Shown here: positions 26,682-33,980 of the stretch, piece after piece | Position numbering within the stretch: position 1 is the stretch's first letter | Layout of the letters: the number at the start of each line of letters is the position of its first letter | Assembly: GCF_003014755.1 (NCBI RefSeq) | Contig: NZ_PYAW01000002.1 | Coordinates: forward strand, 248,001-312,000 | Direction: 5' to 3' | From: Chitinophaga niastensis | GTDB lineage: Bacteria > Bacteroidota > Bacteroidia > Chitinophagales > Chitinophagaceae | Length of the DNA stretch: 64,000 bases | Position numbers and translations under genes: made by a program | The notes under the pieces: model-generated | What the model was told of the DNA's origin: nothing | What the model saw: only the letters and a program-made list of their open reading frames with translations | Database searches by the model: none

Positions 26682-27449
26682 ATGAAACATACGAAAAGGA
26701 TATTGATCAGTGTAGATGTAGAAGAATTTGATATCCCCGAAGAATTTGGCCAAAAGGTTCCCCTGCAGGATAAATTAGAAATATCCAAACGCGGACTGCA
26801 GGCTACCTTGGATCTATTTGATAAATATAACGTACGTGCTACTTTTTTCATCACAGCCTACTGGGCCCAGCACTACCCGGAACTGATCAGGCAGGTAGCT
26901 GCAAGGCATGAAATAGCTTCTCACGCATATTACCATAGCTCCTTTACGGATGCTGACCTGGAAGGCTCACGTTTGGCCCTGCAGGAGATCAGCGGGCAAC
27001 AGGTACATGGTTTCCGCATGCCACGCCTGCGTAAAGTGAATATGGAAGCTTTAAAGGCGGCAGGATACCTGTACGATGCTTCTGTAAACCCAACCTGGCT
27101 GCCAGGAAGATATAATAACTGGCATCTGCCACGTACTATTTTCAAGGAAAATGATACCTGGATAATTCCATCCTCCGTATCCCCTCTCGTGAGATATCCT
27201 ATATTCTGGTTAAGTGTAAAAAATATGCCGTTGTGGATAACCCGGCATTTTAGCAGAAGGGTATTGAAGAAAGATAATTATCTCTCCTTTTATTTTCATC
27301 CCTGGGAACTCATAGATATTAATGCATATACACTTCCATCCTATATCAGGCGCATTTCGGGAGATAAGATGCAGCGCAAACTGGAAGGATTCCTGAAATT
27401 CCTCCAACAGCAGGGCACCTTCTGTGCACATATTGATATGCTGCAATAG
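26682..27449 (+). CDS. Polysaccharide deacetylase (NodB-like)
   Basis: The 255-residue protein has NodB-homology motifs: motif 1 ISVDVEEFDIPEEFG with the catalytic Asp, RATFFITAYWAQHYPELI, metal-binding histidines in EIASHAYYHSSF, and GFRMPRLRKV. A late FYFHPWELIDIN gives the His motif. It should remove N-acetyl groups from a polysaccharide. It lies six bases after the glycosyltransferase with no signal peptide, so the substrate may be a cytosolic or membrane-side glycan intermediate. Confidence 0.88.
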   Translation: MKHTKRILISVDVEEFDIPEEFGQKVPLQDKLEISKRGLQATLDLFDKYNVRATFFITAYWAQHYPELIRQVAARHEIASHAYYHSSFTDADLEGSRLALQEISGQQVHGFRMPRLRKVNMEALKAAGYLYDASVNPTWLPGRYNNWHLPRTIFKENDTWIIPSSVSPLVRYPIFWLSVKNMPLWITRHFSRRVLKKDNYLSFYFHPWELIDINAYTLPSYIRRISGDKMQRKLEGFLKFLQQQGTFCAHIDMLQ

Positions 27450-27984
27450 CAAGTACTATCGTTTTTATTTTACATATAGGAATTGAGTAATACCATGAAA
27501 TACCGGTAGCCGCAGCTGTATGCCTGAGCAGCTTTTCCCGCTGTGGTAGCTTAATGAGGGCAATTGTCAGGATTCCGGACAATTTGCAGCTAATGCAGGC
27601 AAAAACCAGAAATTACATAATAGATATTTTTATACAACAACTTTTATAAGTTATAGCTGTTATAGTGTATAATGAATGAGGATATGCATTCATATTGGAA
27701 AATTTTCCAATGATGTAGTAAGATGTTTTTTCAGATTTTTTTAGAGAGATGAATACTTATTATATTCATTTTCAGTAGTTTTGTAATAACAATAAAATCT
27801 GTTGTGCATGTGATTGTGTTTGTTCGGAAACGTTGAGACTACCTCCCCCCATTATCCCCCTGCCTTATATTTATTCAGTTTATTATTTGCCGGCCATATG
27901 CCGCAGCAGTTGCAAATGAGGATCATTTGCCTGAGAGTTCTTATTCATTCAACATGTTAAATTGTTAAAACTAAAAATCAGACT
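27450..27984. other. Intergenic region before the beta-barrel gene
   Basis: This AT-rich stretch has no gene I can support. It holds a palindrome TTGGAAAATTTTCCAA near 27697 and a hairpin GCAAATGA-GGA-TCATTTGC at 27912-27930 that would lie in the 5' leader of the downstream gene. Confidence 0.5.
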
Positions 27985-28581
27985 ATGAAAAGATTTCGTC
28001 TCTTAACCCTTGTGCTTTCAGCTGTATTGTTTGGCACTGCTGCAAATGCGCAAATTCAGAAAGGAAATATTATGGTAGGTGGTACCCTGGCTAATCTGGG
28101 GTTGAATTTTCAAAAACAAAGTACGCAGTTTAGTATGAACCTTACGCCCAAAGCGGCCTGGTTTATTAAAGATGGATTAGCCCTTGGAGGGTATGTTAAT
28201 TTTGGTTTAAGCACTAACAATCCCGGAACTAACACAAATTATGGCGTAGGTGCACTTGCCCGTTATTTCGTAGAAGATAAAAATGTACGAAAACTGGAGT
28301 TCTCCAAAAGAACCCGTTTTTTCCTGGAAGGAACAGCCGGTTTTGCTGGTCAAAACTTAGCTAATGGCGCTTCTACAAATGGCTTAGACATAGGTATCGG
28401 ACCTGGCATCTCCTACTTTATTACACCAAATATAGGTTTGGAAGGTTTATTGAAATATGACCTTACTGTAGGCTTTGGTAGTTCCACTACTTCCAACAGG
28501 ATTAACCTGGGCGTTGGTTTCCAGATCTATCTGCCATCAGCAAAAGCAAAGCAGATCTATAAGGAGGAAACCGGTAAATAA
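27985..28581 (+). CDS. Outer-membrane beta-barrel protein
   Basis: The 198-residue protein has a signal peptide (LVLSAVLFGTAANAQ) followed by about eight amphipathic strands typical of small barrels (GNIMVGGTLANLGLNF, FSMNLTPKAAWFI, LALGGYVNFGLST, and a closing INLGVGFQIYLP). It belongs to the broad OmpW/OmpX-like porin-family group of Bacteroidota; function is unknown. A strong terminator follows. The peptide-gene array begins 200 bases later on the same strand. Confidence 0.85.
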   Translation: MKRFRLLTLVLSAVLFGTAANAQIQKGNIMVGGTLANLGLNFQKQSTQFSMNLTPKAAWFIKDGLALGGYVNFGLSTNNPGTNTNYGVGALARYFVEDKNVRKLEFSKRTRFFLEGTAGFAGQNLANGASTNGLDIGIGPGISYFITPNIGLEGLLKYDLTVGFGSSTTSNRINLGVGFQIYLPSAKAKQIYKEETGK

Positions 28582-28605
28582 ATATACTTTTATCTTCATC
28601 ATATT

Positions 28606-28646
28606 AAAAGGTTCCGTGCAACGTACTGTTGTGCCGGAACCTTTTT
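28606..28646 (+). terminator. Terminator after the beta-barrel gene
   Basis: AAAAGGTTCCG pairs with CGGAACCTTTTT with extra pairing (CAAC/GTTG) in the loop. Confidence 0.85.
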
Positions 28647-28779
28647 CATTAGGATTCCTTATCATTGCTGGTGCCTGCTTGAACAAAATGAACAAGCGAA
28701 ACTGAAATGAACTAACTGAATGAACGCTTTTAGCCGGGAAGCAATTATTTTAGTACGGTGACTGTGTTGTAAATCAGTC

Positions 28780-28815
28780 ATTGGGAATTGCTGAAAACCA
28801 ATAAAAGAGTAAGCG
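28780..28815 (+). promoter_or_regulatory. Pseudoknot-like leader RNA, module 1
   Basis: Stem 1 can form between ATTGG (28780-28784) and CCAAT (28798-28802). Stem 2 can form between TGCT in its loop (28789-28792) and AGCG (28812-28815). Compared with the other three copies the core has T in place of C in stem 2, matched by A in place of G on the other side. The leader ends 21 bases before the ATG of the peptide gene. Confidence 0.65.
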
Positions 28816-28836
28816 TTACATCCTAATAACTCCGTT

Positions 28837-28902
28837 ATGATAACTTCAATTCTCGTGGCAGTGCTCACATTCGTGACCACTGTATTTGGCGCAGCAATCT
28901 AG
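28837..28902 (+). CDS. Small hydrophobic peptide, module 1
   Basis: The 21-residue frame begins MITSILVAVL and ends TTVFGAAI. It is almost wholly hydrophobic and could span or lie in a membrane. It is the most divergent member of a four-gene family that shares an L-rich core and a C-terminal S/T, two hydrophobic residues, then G-G/A. It is preceded at 54 bases (leader start to ATG) by the conserved leader and followed by a terminator at 28923-28947. On its own it would not be convincing; position and family pattern support it. Confidence 0.6.
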   Translation: MITSILVAVLTFVTTVFGAAI

Positions 28903-28922
28903 TTGCAAGTGTAATGAATAGG

Positions 28923-28947
28923 AATGCTGACTATGTCAGCATTTTTT
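28923..28947 (+). terminator. Terminator of peptide module 1
   Basis: AATGCTGAC / GTCAGCATT with a three-base loop is followed by TTTTT. Confidence 0.85.
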
Positions 28948-29007
28948 ATTCGTTACAGGATTATCATCATCCCTGCAGTTGATAATTCTTATTTAAGTAA
29001 AAAGCAG

Positions 29008-29042
29008 ATGGGATTGCCGAAAACCATGTAACAGAGTAGGCA
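29008..29042 (+). promoter_or_regulatory. Pseudoknot-like leader RNA, module 2
   Basis: Stem 1 is ATGG (29008-29011) with CCAT (29024-29027); stem 2 is TGCC (29015-29018) with GGCA (29039-29042). The core GGGATTGCCGAAAACCA is identical to modules 3 and 4. Confidence 0.7.
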
Positions 29043-29060
29043 TAAGTCAAATGTCATCCA

Positions 29061-29135
29061 ATGATTGTTGATGTATTAAACACTTTTCTGACTGGCTTAC
29101 TGGCGTGGCTGATGTCTGTCCTTGGTGGTATATGA
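29061..29135 (+). CDS. Small hydrophobic peptide, module 2
   Basis: The 24-residue frame begins MIVDVLNTFLTGLLAW and ends SVLGGI. The acidic residue near the N-terminus, the leucine-rich centre and the S-V-L-G-G end match the peptides of modules 3 and 4. The ATG lies 51 bases after the first base of the conserved GGGATTG. A perfect hairpin terminator follows at 29170. An amphipathic helix is likely; function unknown. Confidence 0.7.
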   Translation: MIVDVLNTFLTGLLAWLMSVLGGI

Positions 29136-29169
29136 TAGCCTGAATGGTGTAGAACATTTCTTTTGATGG

Positions 29170-29196
29170 CTCCGGTAGTAATACCGGAGTTTTTTA
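29170..29196 (+). terminator. Terminator of peptide module 2
   Basis: CTCCGGTA / TACCGGAG is followed by six T. Confidence 0.88.
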
Positions 29197-29301
29197 TATA
29201 GATGAAATGCACGACTGCAGAGGATTGAACAACTTTGTTTTATTATTTAGAACTGAACAAAATGAACGAACAGATTTTTGTGAATAGCTCTTATTTTTAT
29301 T

Positions 29302-29324
29302 GAACACTTAGCAGGTAAGTGTTC
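29302..29324. repeat. Perfect hairpin abutting leader 3
   Basis: GAACACTTA and TAAGTGTTC are nine-base perfect arms around GCAGG, ending one base before the leader of module 3. Weaker hairpins lie at the same place in modules 1 (TGACTG / CAGTCA) and 2 (ATTATCA / TGATAAT). Confidence 0.7.
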
Positions 29325-29360
29325 CTGGGATTGCCGAAAACCAAAACAAGAGAGTAGGTG
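29325..29360 (+). promoter_or_regulatory. Pseudoknot-like leader RNA, module 3
   Basis: Stem 1 is TGG (29326-29328) with CCA (29341-29343), shorter than in the other copies. Stem 2 is TGCC (29332-29335) with GGTG (29357-29360), using two G-T pairs. Confidence 0.65.
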
Positions 29361-29383
29361 TCACCCAAAGTAAAAACTATCTT

Positions 29384-29452
29384 ATGGATTTACTCAACCA
29401 ACTGCTGGCAACTATTATTGCTTTGCTGAAATCTCTGCTCGGAGGTCTGTAA
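29384..29452 (+). CDS. Small amphipathic peptide, module 3
   Basis: The 22-residue peptide begins MDLLNQLLATIIAL and ends KSLLGGL. It shares MDLLNQLLA and KSLLGG with module 4. Many codons differ silently between the two genes (for example the codons for S, L, L, G, G all differ), so the peptide sequence is what is conserved. It would form an amphipathic helix with D, N, Q and K, S on one side, in length and style like phenol-soluble modulins or small membrane toxins. The conserved leader precedes it and terminator-like hairpins follow. Confidence 0.82.
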   Translation: MDLLNQLLATIIALLKSLLGGL

Positions 29453-29515
29453 GATCTTCCACGGTAAGGGACTATTTCGTACTAAGGTGTGCTATCTCCC
29501 TTACAACTTAATCAG

Positions 29516-29548
29516 GAGGCTGTTTCACATGGTGGAACAGCCTCTTTT
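29516..29548 (+). terminator. Terminator of peptide module 3
   Basis: GAGGCTGTT / AACAGCCTC with further pairing in the loop is followed by TTTT. Another stem (GTAAGGG 29464-29470 with CCCTTAC 29498-29504) precedes it. Confidence 0.8.
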
Positions 29549-29560
29549 ATCCCGATGAAC

Positions 29561-29597
29561 TACTGGGATTGCCGAAAACCAGTAAATAGAGTAGGCG
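29561..29597 (+). promoter_or_regulatory. Pseudoknot-like leader RNA, module 4
   Basis: Stem 1 is the longest of the set: TACTGG (29561-29566) with CCAGTA (29579-29584). Stem 2 is TGCC (29570-29573) with GGCG (29594-29597). Between them lie GAAAA, a variable linker and AGAGTA. Confidence 0.7.
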
Positions 29598-29618
29598 TTA
29601 TTCAGAAACCTTTTAACC

Positions 29619-29705
29619 ATGGATTTATTAAATCAACTGCTTGCATTAATCTTAGGATTAATCAAATCATTATTAGGTGGCGCAGGCGGTGGCTTACCAC
29701 TGTAA
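29619..29705 (+). CDS. Small amphipathic peptide, module 4
   Basis: The 28-residue peptide begins MDLLNQLLALILGLI and continues KSLLGG, then has a Gly-rich tail (AGGGLPL) absent from the others. It is nearly the same as module 3 over the first 21 residues with mostly silent codon changes, which is strong evidence of real translation. The ATG lies 54 bases after the leader GGGATTG. The strongest terminator of the array follows. Confidence 0.82.
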   Translation: MDLLNQLLALILGLIKSLLGGAGGGLPL

Positions 29706-29754
29706 AGTGTGTTTAAAACGCACATGTACAGCTAACATTACTTTAATTATTCAA

Positions 29755-29799
29755 AAGAAGGGTTGTTCCAGGTAAACCGGAACAACCCTTCTTTTTTTA
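29755..29799 (+). terminator. Terminator of peptide module 4
   Basis: Fifteen-base arms (AAGAAGGGTTGTTCC / GGAACAACCCTTCTT) are followed by a T run. Confidence 0.92.
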
Positions 29800-29836
29800 T
29801 GCCTGCGAAAAAAAGCTGCAAAGAAGTGCCGGTTTT

Positions 29837-29867
29837 TTTGGTTTTGAAATTTGTTTTCCTATATTTG
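29837..29867 (+). promoter_or_regulatory. Upstream promoter for the rpsJ operon or a small RNA
   Basis: TTTG (29837-29840), 19 bases, TATATTTG (29860-29867): an exact match to the Bacteroidota promoter plan. A transcript from here would cover a hairpin AAGGCTT / AAGCCTT at about 29892-29930 before the second promoter. Confidence 0.6.
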
Positions 29868-30020
29868 TCAAAACGAGCATGTGAAGTAACCTTAAGGCTT
29901 AACACACACACAATGAATGTTTTCTGAAGCCTTATTGCGTGATTCCAGCATTTTTACCCCAATTCTTCCTTGCCGGAGCAGCACTTTTGCCCGGTATCTT
30001 TTATTTTTTCCTGAGATTTA

Positions 30021-30051
30021 TTTGCCAAATAGAAAAAACGGGTTACCTTTG
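30021..30051 (+). promoter_or_regulatory. Main promoter of the S10 operon
   Basis: TTTG (30021-30024), 19 bases, TACCTTTG (30044-30051), 46 bases ahead of the rpsJ ATG. Confidence 0.75.
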
Positions 30052-30097
30052 CCCTCCCAAATTGTATTGGGAAAAAACAAGAAGAAGTTCATTGCAT

Positions 30098-30403
30098 ATG
30101 TCTCAGAGAATAAGAATCAAGCTGAAGTCCTACGATCATAACCTGGTAGACAAGTCTGCTGAGAAGATCGTTAAAACCGTGCGTAACACGGGCGCCGTGG
30201 TAACAGGTCCAATTCCTTTACCTACAGAGAAGAAAATATTTACGGTACTGCGGTCTCCGCACGTAAATAAGAAAGCGCGCGAGCAGTTCCAGTTGTGTAC
30301 ACACAAGCGCTTACTGGATATTTACACGTCTTCTTCCAGAACCGTAGACGCGCTGAGTAAGCTCGATTTACCTTCCGGAGTAGAAGTTGAAATTAAAGCA
30401 TAG
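30098..30403 (+). CDS. rpsJ: 30S ribosomal protein S10
   Basis: The 101-residue protein starts at ATG 30098 with [20 protein letters not shown]; upstream in-frame ATGs precede the promoter. Core motifs [34 protein letters not shown] are complete (quoted in part: [16 protein letters not shown]). S10 is a 30S head protein and, in many bacteria, a NusE antitermination factor. It opens the long ribosomal operon. A 193-base structured gap separates it from rplC. Confidence 0.98.
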   Translation: MSQRIRIKLKSYDHNLVDKSAEKIVKTVRNTGAVVTGPIPLPTEKKIFTVLRSPHVNKKAREQFQLCTHKRLLDIYTSSSRTVDALSKLDLPSGVEVEIKA

Positions 30404-30596
30404 GACAACAGCAAGGCGGGCGAAAGGCCGGCCTTTTATTGATTTATGGTTACACTACTGATTATCAGTGAGTAACAATTTTAACAAAACAAACATAGGT
30501 CGCGCCTTCTGGGCGGCCGCCCAATAAATGTATTTAAACCGCCCATCCTGGGGATAGCTAGAAATCCCCCAGGCGCTGGGTAAAATCATATAAAAA
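30404..30596 (+). promoter_or_regulatory. Structured gap between rpsJ and rplC
   Basis: Within this GC-rich spacer lie a terminator-like hairpin near 30410-30440, a perfect palindrome TGGGCGGCCGCCCA (30510-30523), and a strong hairpin CCTGGGGAT / ATCCCCCAGG (30547-30573). A long-range match also occurs, GCGCCT (30502-30507) with AGGCGC (30571-30576). It is a candidate RNA control element for rplC-rplD and the genes behind them. Confidence 0.5.
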
Positions 30597-31214
30597 ATGA
30601 AAGGTATTATTGGCAAAAAGATTGGTATGACCAGCATCTTCGAGTCTAATGGTAAGCAAACAGCTTGTACCATTATCGAAGCGGGTCCCAACGTTGTAAC
30701 CCAGGTAAAAAGCCTGGAAACAGATGGTTACAATGCAATTCAGGTTTCTTTCGGTGAGAAGAAAGAAAAGCACACCACAAAAGCAGAAAGTAGTCACTTC
30801 GCGAAAGCAAGCACCTCTCCCAAACGTTTCGTAAAAGAACTCCGTAACCCGGATGTACAAAAAGCCCTCGGCGAATCCATCACATGTGAAATCTTCGCAG
30901 AAGGTGAATCAATTGACGTTGTAGGCACTTCCAAAGGTAAAGGCTTCCAGGGTGTTGTAAAACGCCACGGATTTAGCGGTGTGGGTGAAGCAACCCACGG
31001 TCAGCACGATAGAAGCAGAGCTCCTGGTTCTGTTGGCGGATCATCTTATCCTGCCCGCGTTTTCAAGGGTATGCGTATGGCCGGCCAGACAGGTAACGTA
31101 AGAATAAAAGTGAAAGGTCTGAAAATCCTGAAAATATTCCCTGAGAAGAATTATATCCTGGTAAGTGGTTCCGTTCCCGGCCACATTGGTTCAATCGTTT
31201 TAATCCAGAAGTAA
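30597..31214 (+). CDS. rplC: 50S ribosomal protein L3
   Basis: The 205-residue protein shows [15 protein letters not shown] at the start, the conserved loop [24 protein letters not shown]-type region ([19 protein letters not shown]) and [20 protein letters not shown]3 helps form the peptidyl-transferase centre and starts 50S assembly. It ends one base before rplD begins, so translation is coupled. Confidence 0.98.
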   Translation: MKGIIGKKIGMTSIFESNGKQTACTIIEAGPNVVTQVKSLETDGYNAIQVSFGEKKEKHTTKAESSHFAKASTSPKRFVKELRNPDVQKALGESITCEIFAEGESIDVVGTSKGKGFQGVVKRHGFSGVGEATHGQHDRSRAPGSVGGSSYPARVFKGMRMAGQTGNVRIKVKGLKILKIFPEKNYILVSGSVPGHIGSIVLIQK

Positions 31215-31215
31215 C

Positions 31216-31854
31216 ATGCAAATCGACATTTTAAATATAGAAGGTAAGAAAACAGGAAGGTCTATTGAACTTCCTGAGGAAATCTTTGGTGTTGAACCTA
31301 ACAACCACGTAATATACCTGGCTGTTAAACAATACCTCGCTGCTCAGCGTCAGGGTACTCACAAAGTGAAAACCAGAGCTGAAGTACAAGGTGCTTCCCG
31401 CAAACTGCACAAACAAAAAGGTACTGGTGGTGCCCGTAAAGGTAACATCCGTAACCCATTGTATAAAGGTGGTGGTACCATCTTTGGACCAAAACCGCAC
31501 GGTTGGGGTTTTAAACTGAACAGAAAAGTGAAAGATCTCGCTAAGATCTCCGCCCTGTCAGTGAAAGCTAAAGAAAACAGCATCATCATCGTTGAAGATC
31601 TGCAGCTGGAAACGCCTAAAACCAAACAATTCGTTGGCTTCCTGAAGAACCTGAACATCAATGTTGACGGCAAAAAGACTATGTTCATCATGCCTGAATA
31701 CAATGACAATGTTTATCTGTCTTTGAGAAACATCCCTACTGTAGACGGTACCATGCTGAGCGACGTAAATACTTACGACATCATGAACAGTAATTACCTC
31801 GTGTTTACAGAAAGCGCTGCGAGAATCTTCACTGAAGAGCCTGCAGAAGCTTAG
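31216..31854 (+). CDS. rplD: 50S ribosomal protein L4
   Basis: The 212-residue protein has the extended loop KLHKQKGTGGARKGNIRNPLYKGGG-type region (KQKGTGGARKGNIR, GPKPHGWGFKLNRKVK) that lines the exit tunnel. In many bacteria L4 also represses its own operon by binding the leader RNA; here the structured rpsJ-rplC gap is a possible target. It starts one base after rplC. Confidence 0.97.
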   Translation: MQIDILNIEGKKTGRSIELPEEIFGVEPNNHVIYLAVKQYLAAQRQGTHKVKTRAEVQGASRKLHKQKGTGGARKGNIRNPLYKGGGTIFGPKPHGWGFKLNRKVKDLAKISALSVKAKENSIIIVEDLQLETPKTKQFVGFLKNLNINVDGKKTMFIMPEYNDNVYLSLRNIPTVDGTMLSDVNTYDIMNSNYLVFTESAARIFTEEPAEA

Positions 31855-31877
31855 GAGGTTGAAACCAATTAAATAAC

Positions 31878-31916
31878 AAAGCTAAAGCTAAGAGCTAAAA
31901 GCTATAAGCTATAAGA
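31878..31916. repeat. AGCTAA-type intergenic repeat
   Basis: GCTAAAGCTAAGAGCTAAAAGCTA-like words (single orientation, then TATAAGCTATAAG) fill the gap between rplD and rplW just before the ATG. Confidence 0.65.
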
Positions 31917-31918
31917 AG

Positions 31919-32218
31919 ATGAAACTTTCAGACGTCTTAATCAAACCGGTAGTATCCGAAAAGGTGAATAAAGCCACCGAAAAGTTCAACCGCTACTACT
32001 TCATTGTTGACAAAAAAGCCAACAAACTGGAGATCAAAAAAGCAGTGGAAGAGTTTTACGGTGTAACCGTAGCAGAAGTAAATACTGCTGTAATGCCAGG
32101 TAAAGCAAAACAACGTTTTACTAAAGCAGGTTTCGTTGCAGGTAAAAAACCGTCTTACAAAAAGGCGATTATTACTGTAACCAAAGGTGAAGCTATAGAT
32201 CTGTATGCTAACATGTAG
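31919..32218 (+). CDS. rplW: 50S ribosomal protein L23
   Basis: The 99-residue protein sits at the tunnel exit and docks trigger factor and SRP. Motifs: LIKPVVSEKVNKATEKFNRY, VDKKANKLEIKKAVEEFYGV and NTAVMPGKAKQR. The ATG lies two bases after the AGCTAA repeat. Length is normal. rplB follows after 85 bases that contain a CCGGC / GCCGG hairpin. Confidence 0.97.
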   Translation: MKLSDVLIKPVVSEKVNKATEKFNRYYFIVDKKANKLEIKKAVEEFYGVTVAEVNTAVMPGKAKQRFTKAGFVAGKKPSYKKAIITVTKGEAIDLYANM

Positions 32219-32303
32219 TGCCGTTCCGGCCTGAACAGCCGGGATGTGGATGTATATGCAGATCACAATTAATATTTAATAACATTTAACTTTTTAGGAA
32301 GTA

Positions 32304-33137
32304 ATGGCACTGAAGAAGTTCAAACCAATGACGGCCGGTACCCGCTGGAAAATAGCGAACGCTTATGCGGAGCTAACATCGGATACCCCTGAGAAAAGCC
32401 TGCTGGAACCTATCAAAAGGACCGGCGGTAGAAATGCGCAAGGTAGAATGTCTATGCGCTACATAGGTGGTGGTCACAAGAAACAATACCGTGTAATAGA
32501 TTTCAAGCGCGATAAGGAAAATATTCCGGCTACTGTTAAAACGATCGAGTACGATCCTAACCGTAGTGCATTTATCGCGCTGGTAAGCTATGCAGATGGT
32601 GAAAAACGTTACATCATTGCTCCACAGGGCTTACAGGTTGGCGGTACCGTTATTAGCGGCGCTGACGTAGCTCCTGAAGTAGGTAACGCTTTACCACTGA
32701 AAAACATGCCACTCGGTACTGTTGTGCACAACATCGAACTGCAACCTGGTAGAGGTGGTGCTATCGCAAGAAGCGCCGGCGCTTACGCACAGCTGTCCAA
32801 CAAGGAAGAAAAATATGCCGTACTGAAAATGCCTTCCGGTGAACTGCGCAAAGTATTAAATACTTGTAAAGCAACCGTAGGTACTGTTTCTAACTCCGAT
32901 CACGCCCTGCAATCCATCGGTAAAGCAGGTGCTAACCGTTGGAGAGGTATACGGCCCCGCACTCGTGGTGTGGCTATGAACCCTGTGGATCACCCAATGG
33001 GTGGTGGTGAAGGTAAATCTTCCGGCGGCCATCCAAGATCAAGAACTGGCAAATATGCGAAAGGTCTGAAAACCAGAAAACCGCATAAGAGTTCTGATAA
33101 GCTGATCATTAGCAGAAAAAACGGTAAAAAATTATAA
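32304..33137 (+). CDS. rplB: 50S ribosomal protein L2
   Basis: The 277-residue protein is needed for subunit joining and peptidyl transfer. Motifs: [20 protein letters not shown], the catalytic-centre loop [20 protein letters not shown] with its key His, and a Lys/Arg-rich tail. Full length. The spacer to rpsS (68 bases) holds a small CCGG-type hairpin. Confidence 0.98.
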   Translation: MALKKFKPMTAGTRWKIANAYAELTSDTPEKSLLEPIKRTGGRNAQGRMSMRYIGGGHKKQYRVIDFKRDKENIPATVKTIEYDPNRSAFIALVSYADGEKRYIIAPQGLQVGGTVISGADVAPEVGNALPLKNMPLGTVVHNIELQPGRGGAIARSAGAYAQLSNKEEKYAVLKMPSGELRKVLNTCKATVGTVSNSDHALQSIGKAGANRWRGIRPRTRGVAMNPVDHPMGGGEGKSSGGHPRSRTGKYAKGLKTRKPHKSSDKLIISRKNGKKL

Positions 33138-33205
33138 TATTTCGGAATTCGGGCTCCGGTAGCAATATCGGATCCCGGGTTTGAAAAATCATAAATCAGT
33201 AAGAC

Positions 33206-33472
33206 ATGGCTCGTTCCATAAAAAAAGGTCCTTACGTAGACCAGAAATTAGAGAATAAAGTTGAAAAAATGAATGTGGGCACCAAGCGTACTGTTATCAA
33301 GACCTGGAGCCGTCGTTCTACTATCACTCCTGATTTCGTTGGTCACACTTTCGCAGTTCACAATGGCAACAAATTTATTCCTGTTTATGTAACGGAATTT
33401 ATGGTTGGTCATAAACTGGGCGAATTTGCTCCTACACGTAACTTTAGAGGACACGTAAACAAGAAAATGTAA
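33206..33472 (+). CDS. rpsS: 30S ribosomal protein S19
   Basis: The 88-residue 30S head protein forms a pair with S13 and contacts the A-site finger. Motifs: [39 protein letters not shown] and [16 protein letters not shown]. Normal length. Confidence 0.98.
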   Translation: MARSIKKGPYVDQKLENKVEKMNVGTKRTVIKTWSRRSTITPDFVGHTFAVHNGNKFIPVYVTEFMVGHKLGEFAPTRNFRGHVNKKM

Positions 33473-33569
33473 ATTTTAGTCTGAGGTTTGAGGTTTGAAG
33501 AATAGGTTTCAAACCGATAACATCAAACAACAGACATCAGACACTAAATAATAAAAGAAATTAATAACA

Positions 33570-33917
33570 ATGGAAGCAGTAGCTAAGCTGAATAATAATC
33601 CTACATCTCCCCGCAAAATGCGTTTGCTGGCAGACTTAATACGTGGTCTGGATGTAGAAAAGGCTTTGAATATTTTGAAATTCCATCCGAAGCACCCTAG
33701 CGTACCTTTAGAAAAACTACTGGTATCCGCTATCGCAAACTGGAAAGTTAAAAACGAAGGTGCAAGGGTAGAAGATGCTAACCTGATCGTAAAAACCGTT
33801 TTTGTTGATGGTGGCCGCACGCTGAAAAGAATGCGCCCAGCTCCACAGGGAAGGGGTTACCGTATCCGCAAGAGAAGTAACCACGTAACGATTGTAGTTG
33901 ACGGTAAAGCACAATAA
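33570..33917 (+). CDS. rplV: 50S ribosomal protein L22
   Basis: The 115-residue protein lines the peptide exit tunnel; its beta-hairpin carries the macrolide-response region. Motifs: [21 protein letters not shown] and [20 protein letters not shown] followed by HVTIVV. No deletion in the hairpin is visible. Confidence 0.97.
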   Translation: MEAVAKLNNNPTSPRKMRLLADLIRGLDVEKALNILKFHPKHPSVPLEKLLVSAIANWKVKNEGARVEDANLIVKTVFVDGGRTLKRMRPAPQGRGYRIRKRSNHVTIVVDGKAQ

Positions 33918-33980
33918 TTAGTGCACATCGGAAACGAGATAGAAACAAAACTATTAAACTAATAGACAAATAACCAGAAC

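Noticed and set aside
28780-29705. A CRISPR-like or IS-derived repeat explanation for the four leaders
   Set aside because: Intervals are unequal (227, 317 and 238 bases), the flanks encode related peptides with silent changes, and there are no terminal repeats or transposase.
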